A DNA stretch of 9,492 nucleotides from an uncultured Clostridia bacterium (GTDB taxonomy: Bacteria; Bacillota_A; Clostridia; Christensenellales; Aristaeellaceae): assembly GCA_945871545.1 (NCBI GenBank), contig CAMBWJ010000048.1, positions 1 through 9,492 on the forward strand, read 5' to 3'. A program made the translations under genes and the position numbers. Below are positions 6,232 to 9,492 of the stretch, in pieces (within the stretch, counting starts at the first letter, position 1; the number at the start of each line of letters is the position of its first letter). Under the pieces are notes generated by a model. That model ran no database searches. It saw only the letters and a list, made by a program, of their open reading frames with translations, and had not been told where the DNA came from.

Positions 6232-6265
6232 GGAGCTGATCGTCCGGGGCAGGGGAGGAATACCT

Positions 6266-8371
6266 GTGGAAAACGCCCATCGATGGGATTTGAGCTATAC
6301 ACAGAACCGCGAATTGAGCTGGCTGAAATTCAACGAGCGCGTGCTGCTGGAGGCGGCGGATCCGACGGTGCCGCTGATCGAGCGCCTGCGCTTTGCATCC
6401 ATCTTCACCAGCAATCTGGACGAATTTTTCATGGTGCGCGTGGGCAGCCTGTTCGACCTGAACATGCTGGCGCCCGACGACGTGGAGAACAAGAGCGGCA
6501 TGACGCCCGCCGAGCAGCTGGATAAGGTGTTCGAGGCGGTTCGTCCGCTGATCGTGCGCCGGGACGAGATCTACAGCGAACTGGTGCGCGAGCTTGCGGC
6601 CAAGGGCGTTGCGGAGATCGCCTACGAGGCCCTCACCGAAAGCCAGCGCAACTACATTCACGAGTACTACCGCAACAACATCCGCCCGGTGCTCTCACCC
6701 CAGATCATCGACCGCAACCATCCCTTCCCGCATCTCAAGAACAAGGATCTCTATGCGGCTGCGCTTCTGAACAATCGGGGCAAGATGCTGCTGGGCATCG
6801 TGGACGTGCCCAAGTCGGTGCCGCCGATCCTGGTGCTGCCGGGCACGCCGACGCGCTTCGTGCGCACCGAGGCCGTGGTGGCCGCGCACCTGAAGAAGAT
6901 CTTCAAGATCTACATCGTCGAGGAGGAGGCGGTGATCGCCGTCACCCGCAACGCGGACATCAGCCTCGATGAGGAGAAGTTCGACGAGGACAACCCCGAC
7001 TTCCTGAACTACATGTCCCGCCTGCTGCGCAAGCGTGAGCGCCTCGCGCCGGTGCGGCTGGAACTGCAGGGCTATGCGCCGCGCCTTGCCAAGATGCTGG
7101 CAAGCTTTCTGAAGCTGGAGATGAAGCAGGTGTACAGCTGCGCGTGTCCCTTGAAGCTGAGCTACGCCTACATGCTGGACAACTGCGCGCCGGAGCTGTA
7201 CTATACGCCCTATGCGCCGGTCTGGCCGGAGTATCTGGATCGGGAGCTGCCCATGCGCACGCAGATTCAGCAGCGCGATGTGCTCCTGTTCTATCCCTAC
7301 CAGTCCATCGATCCCTTCCTGAAGCTGCTGCGGGAGAGCGCCACCGACCCGGACGTGCTGTCCATCAAGATCACCATCTACCGCCTGGCGCGGAACTCCG
7401 CCATCGCCAAGTACCTCTGCGAGGCCGCCGAGAACGGCAAGGAGGTCATCGTGATGATGGAGCTGCGCGCGCGCTTCGACGAGGAGAACAACATCGGCTG
7501 GGCGCGTGAGATGGAGGAGGCCGGCTGCCGCATCATCTACGGCCCGGAGAACTGCAAGTGCCACGCCAAGATCTGCCTGATCACCCGCCGGGAGAAGAAC
7601 GGCCTCTCCCACATCACCCAGATCGGCACGGGCAACTACAACGAAAAGACCTCCACGCTCTACACCGACTTCTGCATGATGACGGCGGACCCGGGCGTGG
7701 CCCAGGACGCGGTGGCGTTCTTCCAGAACATTCTGATCGGTTCGCTGTCCGACGAGTACGACAAGCTCTTCGTCGCGCCCAACGCCATGAAGAACCGCCT
7801 GATGCAGCTCATCGACGGCGAGATCGCCAAGGGCAGTCAGGGCCGCATCATCATCAAGGCCAACTCCATCACCGAGCGCGACCTGATCGACAAGCTGTCG
7901 GAGGCCTCCTGCGCGGGGGTGAAGATCGATCTCATCATCCGCGGCATCTGCTGCCTGCTGCCGGGGGTGCCGGGCAAGACAGACAACATCACCGTCACCA
8001 GCATCGTGGGCCGCTTCCTGGAGCACAGCCGCATCTACTGCTTCGGCGAGGGCGAGGAGCGCAGGTGCTACCTGTCCTCGGCGGACATCATGACCCGCAA
8101 CCAGACCCGCCGCGTGGAGATCGCCTGCCCGGTGTCCAGCCCGGAGATCAAGCAGATGCTCTCGGACTACCTGGACCGCATCCTCTCGGACAACCTGAAG
8201 GCCCGACGACTTCAGAACGACGGAAACTACGTCTCCGTGCACAACGACGGCGAGCCGCTGAACGTGCAGAGCTACTACATGGAGCATCCGGTGCAGATGC
8301 AGGCCTCCGCAGTCTCCGGCAGGCAATCCCTGCGCAAGCGCCTGCGGGGCTTCATGGGTCGGGGCAAGTGA
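6266..8371 (+). CDS. ppk: Polyphosphate kinase PPK1
   Basis: A 701-residue polyphosphate kinase, close to the 688 residues of the E. coli enzyme. It reversibly transfers the ATP gamma-phosphate onto inorganic polyphosphate. The N-terminal domain (about 1-105) begins with the typical NRELSWLKFNERVL segment, followed by the head domain and two phospholipase-D-like C-terminal domains. His433 in CHAKICLI matches the autophosphorylated His435 of E. coli, and His587 in LEHSRIY matches His592. Arg373 and Arg403 match the phosphate- and Mg-site arginines 375 and 405. The GTG start at 6266 is chosen because AGGGGAGG lies seven bases upstream (6251-6258) and the protein then begins MENAHRW; the longer frame from TTG 6167 runs through the promoter. 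The C-terminus is basic. It has its own promoter, divergent from pfkA, and is followed by a hairpin terminator. Confidence 0.96.
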   Translation: MENAHRWDLSYTQNRELSWLKFNERVLLEAADPTVPLIERLRFASIFTSNLDEFFMVRVGSLFDLNMLAPDDVENKSGMTPAEQLDKVFEAVRPLIVRRDEIYSELVRELAAKGVAEIAYEALTESQRNYIHEYYRNNIRPVLSPQIIDRNHPFPHLKNKDLYAAALLNNRGKMLLGIVDVPKSVPPILVLPGTPTRFVRTEAVVAAHLKKIFKIYIVEEEAVIAVTRNADISLDEEKFDEDNPDFLNYMSRLLRKRERLAPVRLELQGYAPRLAKMLASFLKLEMKQVYSCACPLKLSYAYMLDNCAPELYYTPYAPVWPEYLDRELPMRTQIQQRDVLLFYPYQSIDPFLKLLRESATDPDVLSIKITIYRLARNSAIAKYLCEAAENGKEVIVMMELRARFDEENNIGWAREMEEAGCRIIYGPENCKCHAKICLITRREKNGLSHITQIGTGNYNEKTSTLYTDFCMMTADPGVAQDAVAFFQNILIGSLSDEYDKLFVAPNAMKNRLMQLIDGEIAKGSQGRIIIKANSITERDLIDKLSEASCAGVKIDLIIRGICCLLPGVPGKTDNITVTSIVGRFLEHSRIYCFGEGEERRCYLSSADIMTRNQTRRVEIACPVSSPEIKQMLSDYLDRILSDNLKARRLQNDGNYVSVHNDGEPLNVQSYYMEHPVQMQASAVSGRQSLRKRLRGFMGRGK

Positions 8372-8377
8372 AACTGA

Positions 8378-8410
8378 AGGGCGCTTTCACGGGGAAGCGC
8401 CCTGTTTCTT
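8378..8410 (+). terminator. Intrinsic terminator after ppk
   Basis: AGGGCGCTT (8378-8386) pairs perfectly with AAGCGCCCT (8395-8403) around an 8-nt loop. TGTTTCTT, a T-rich but interrupted tract, follows. It starts 6 bp after the ppk stop. Because the next gene begins only 14 bp beyond and no promoter fits between, the terminator is probably leaky. Confidence 0.7.
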
Positions 8411-8424
8411 AGAGAGGTACAGAT

Positions 8425-9057
8425 ATGGCCTTTGACTACAAGAAGGAATACAAGGAATTCTATCTGCCGCCCAGAAAGCCGCAGCTTGTGGAGGTTCCGG
8501 AGATGCATTTTGTGGCGGTGCGTGGCAGCGGCAATCCCAATGAAGAGGACGGCGAATACAAGTCCGCCATGCAGCTGCTCTACGGCGTTGCCTTCACCAT
8601 CAAGATGAGCCAAATGGGCGACCACCGCATCGAGGGCTACTTCGACTACGTGGTTCCGCCGCTGGAGGGCCTGTGGTGGCAGGAGGGCGAATCTGCGCTC
8701 GACCTTTCCCGCAAGGAGAACTTCCAGTGGATCAGCATGATCCGCCTGCCGGAGTTCGTCACGAAACAGGAGTTCGACTGGGCCGTTTCGGAGGCCACGC
8801 GCAAGAAGGGGCTGGACTTCTCCCGGGCGGAGTTCTTCCGCTATGCGGAGGGGAAGTGCGTGCAGTGCATGCACATCGGCTCCTACGATGCAGAGGGGCC
8901 GACCATCGCCGCCATGGAGGCCTTCGCAGCGGAAAACGGCTTCGTCCCGGACTGCGGCGGAGAGCGGCGGCACCACGAGATCTACCTCTCCGACGCCCGC
9001 AAGTGCGCGCCAGAGCGCCTCAAGACGGTGATCCGCATTCCGCTCCGGAAGAAATAG
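8425..9057 (+). CDS. GyrI-like small-molecule-binding domain protein
   Basis: A 210-residue soluble protein matching the COG4832-type family with a GyrI-like domain across most of its length. Family-like stretches are MAFDYKKEYKEFYLPP at the N-terminus, VRGSGNPNEEDGEYK near 32-46, YGVAFTIKMS near 53-62 and the signature GYFDYVVPPLEGLWW at 71-85. It has no helix-turn-helix region and is not a fused transcription factor. Relatives bind hydrophobic small molecules. Some GyrI-like proteins are reported to hydrolyse cyclopropane-bearing genotoxins, so a self-protection role is possible but unproven here. The ATG at 8425 has AGAGAGG (8411-8417) upstream. It lies 53 bp after ppk, with a terminator between and no visible promoter of its own. 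Family assignment is firm; the substrate is unknown. Confidence 0.85.
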   Translation: MAFDYKKEYKEFYLPPRKPQLVEVPEMHFVAVRGSGNPNEEDGEYKSAMQLLYGVAFTIKMSQMGDHRIEGYFDYVVPPLEGLWWQEGESALDLSRKENFQWISMIRLPEFVTKQEFDWAVSEATRKKGLDFSRAEFFRYAEGKCVQCMHIGSYDAEGPTIAAMEAFAAENGFVPDCGGERRHHEIYLSDARKCAPERLKTVIRIPLRKK

Positions 9058-9088
9058 AGGCGCTGCTGTCTAAAATGAAAAGAGCTAG

Positions 9089-9110
9089 GGCGGGGTGCCT
9101 TCACCCCGCC
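9089..9110. terminator. GC-rich hairpin, probable terminator between convergent genes
   Basis: GGCGGGGTG (9089-9097) pairs perfectly with CACCCCGCC (9102-9110) around a CCTT loop. In the plus direction it lies 31 bp after the GyrI-like stop but lacks a T-run. In the minus direction a T-rich tract (TAGCTCTTTTCATTTTAG) follows, so it may serve mainly the gene that enters from the right, or both. Confidence 0.55.
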
Positions 9111-9126
9111 GCATGACAATCGTAGG

Positions 9127-9162
9127 GCTGTCTTGAAAGCTGAAGAATGCTTTGAGACAACC
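9127..9162. repeat. Dispersed palindrome, copy 2
   Basis: GCTGTCTTGAAAGC (9127-9140) and GCTTTGAGACAAC (9149-9161) form an imperfect stem around an 8-nt loop, extended by a G-C pair at 9126/9162. The unit aligns in the same orientation, without gaps, to 57-92 with 24 of 36 identities. It lies between two convergent gene ends, as copy 1 lies just after a gene end. This placement fits an intergenic repeat or a mobile-element remnant. Confidence 0.55.
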
Positions 9163-9213
9163 GTAGTTCCCGGGTTCATATTCAGTTTAAGAAGCTGTTG
9201 TATTCTGTGAGTG

Positions 9214-9230
9214 GAAGGATCCCCTCCTTC
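9214..9230. repeat. Small perfect hairpin in the convergent intergenic region
   Basis: GAAGGA (9214-9219) and TCCTTC (9225-9230) form a 6-bp stem around TCCCC, with GTGA/TCAC (9207-9210 and 9236-9239) able to pair outside it. No T-run follows on either strand and I assign no function. It is one of several palindromes packed between 9089 and 9294. Confidence 0.35.
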
Positions 9231-9245
9231 ATCAATCACTGCACA

Positions 9246-9294
9246 CTGTCCCGCCTCGCGGCGCTTGCAAGGGCGTCACGCACAGGCGGGACAG
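9246..9294. repeat. Large inverted repeat with 11-bp perfect arms
   Basis: CTGTCCCGCCT (9246-9256) and AGGCGGGACAG (9284-9294) are perfect inverted repeats. The 27-bp centre itself contains the palindrome CTTGCAAG. In the plus direction ACAATTTT follows. It lies 35 bp downstream of the stop codon of the right-hand minus-strand gene and could protect or define its 3' end, but it lacks a T-run in that direction. It may be another dispersed intergenic repeat. Confidence 0.5.
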
Positions 9295-9328
9295 ACAATT
9301 TTGGTCAAATCCTTTTTCGATCACAGCC

Positions 9329-9492
9329 TCATACTTCCCAGGCGACGCCCTCCACCGGCTGACCGATCCCGATCTCCGGAAAGCGCTCCTGCGCCAGGTG
9401 CACAAAGGGCGCGCAGTCCATGTGTGCGGAGACGGGCGGAAACGCATCGTCGAAGTGATCCAGCATCACGCGCTTCGGACGAAACCTCTCCA
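9329..9492 (-). CDS. C-terminal end of a possible MBL-fold hydrolase, cut by the window edge
   Basis: This open frame enters from the right edge and stops at TGA (9331-9329). The last 53 codons encode a coherent, non-repetitive C-terminus. It contains RVMLDHFDDAFPPVS followed by an amphipathic helix-like stretch and ends GVAWEV. The HFDDAFPP segment resembles C-terminal regions of metallo-beta-lactamase-fold hydrolases, where a late His helps bind metal, but the fragment is too short to be sure. No start codon is in the window. Other frames across this stretch give arginine/proline-rich products and look like shadows. The gene converges on the GyrI-like gene across a 271-bp palindrome-rich gap. 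Confidence 0.5.
   Translation of the reverse strand, partial: ERFRPKRVMLDHFDDAFPPVSAHMDCAPFVHLAQERFPEIGIGQPVEGVAWEV

Larger units (their letters stand above)
5939..6265. other. Divergent intergenic region between pfkA and ppk
   Basis: This 327-bp AT-richer stretch has no convincing gene. It holds the minus-strand phosphofructokinase promoter (6031-6003) with its leader, the plus-strand ppk promoter (6149-6177) with its leader, a 13-bp palindrome in the pfkA leader, and a 5' stem-loop in the ppk leader. Between the promoters (6032-6148) I see only a small AT-rich palindrome, TCAAATTTTTGA at 6052-6063. The -35 boxes are about 117 bp apart, so the two promoters do not overlap but could share a regulator. 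Confidence 0.7.

Noticed and set aside
6167..6265. TTG start at 6167 giving ppk 33 extra residues
   Set aside because: The codon lies within the -35/-10 promoter region and has no ribosome site; the GTG at 6266 has AGGGGAGG at good spacing and the family-typical N-terminus.
6695..8326. 543-codon minus-strand open frame antisense to ppk
   Set aside because: It has a biased His/Val/Ala/Gln composition and no domain; the plus strand is clearly PPK1.
9232..9447. 71-codon minus-strand open frame near the right end
   Set aside because: It is Arg/Pro/Ser-rich and out of frame with the coherent C-terminal sequence that ends at 9329; it looks like a shadow.
1..9492. CRISPR array, tRNA, rRNA or prophage genes
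   Set aside because: No regularly spaced repeats, clover-leaf folds, rRNA-like stretches or phage proteins were seen on either strand.

Overview
The window looks like chromosomal DNA from a GC-rich member of the Bacillota, most probably a clostridial gut-type lineage. The support is a Bce-type peptide-antibiotic module, which is essentially a Bacillota system, strong AGGAGG-type ribosome binding sites, clear TTGAxx/TATAAT promoters, and a phosphofructokinase with the lysine-bearing signature common outside the classical bacterial ATP-PFK group. No phage genes, RNA genes or CRISPR array are visible. The organism assignment is inference.

From right to left on the minus strand, 4711 to 104 holds a four-gene Bce-like module: OmpR-family response regulator, intramembrane-sensing histidine kinase, ABC ATPase and a 10-TM FtsX-type permease with a large extracytoplasmic domain. 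Regulator and kinase overlap by 4 bp, and so do ATPase and permease. The 116-bp gap between the two pairs holds an operator-like inverted repeat (3007-3020) and a 15-bp mRNA hairpin (2959-2997). The regulator has its own extended -10 promoter, preceded by two exact 9-bp direct repeats 21 bp apart. In this family the transporter senses the peptide, passes the signal to the kinase, and the phosphorylated regulator raises transporter expression.

Upstream on the same strand, behind its own intrinsic terminator, lies a 6-phosphofructokinase gene (5938-4865). A 327-bp intergenic region then carries divergent promoters: one for phosphofructokinase (minus) and a near-consensus one for polyphosphate kinase PPK1 (plus, 6266-8371). 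The ppk transcript begins with a 5' stem-loop. A hairpin terminator of modest strength separates ppk from a GyrI-like small-molecule-binding protein (8425-9057), which lies only 14 nt beyond it and probably depends partly on read-through.

The right end (9058-9328) is non-coding and rich in palindromes. It is followed by the 3' end of a minus-strand gene that enters from the right, possibly a metallo-beta-lactamase-fold hydrolase. One degenerate 36-bp palindrome occurs near both ends of the window (57-92 and 9127-9162) and looks like a dispersed repeat. The first 50 bases hold short repeats that resemble the end of an insertion sequence lying to the left.

No wholly new system is evident. The points most worth following are the regulatory architecture of the Bce module, the unusual phosphofructokinase signature beside a polyphosphate kinase, and the dispersed palindrome.
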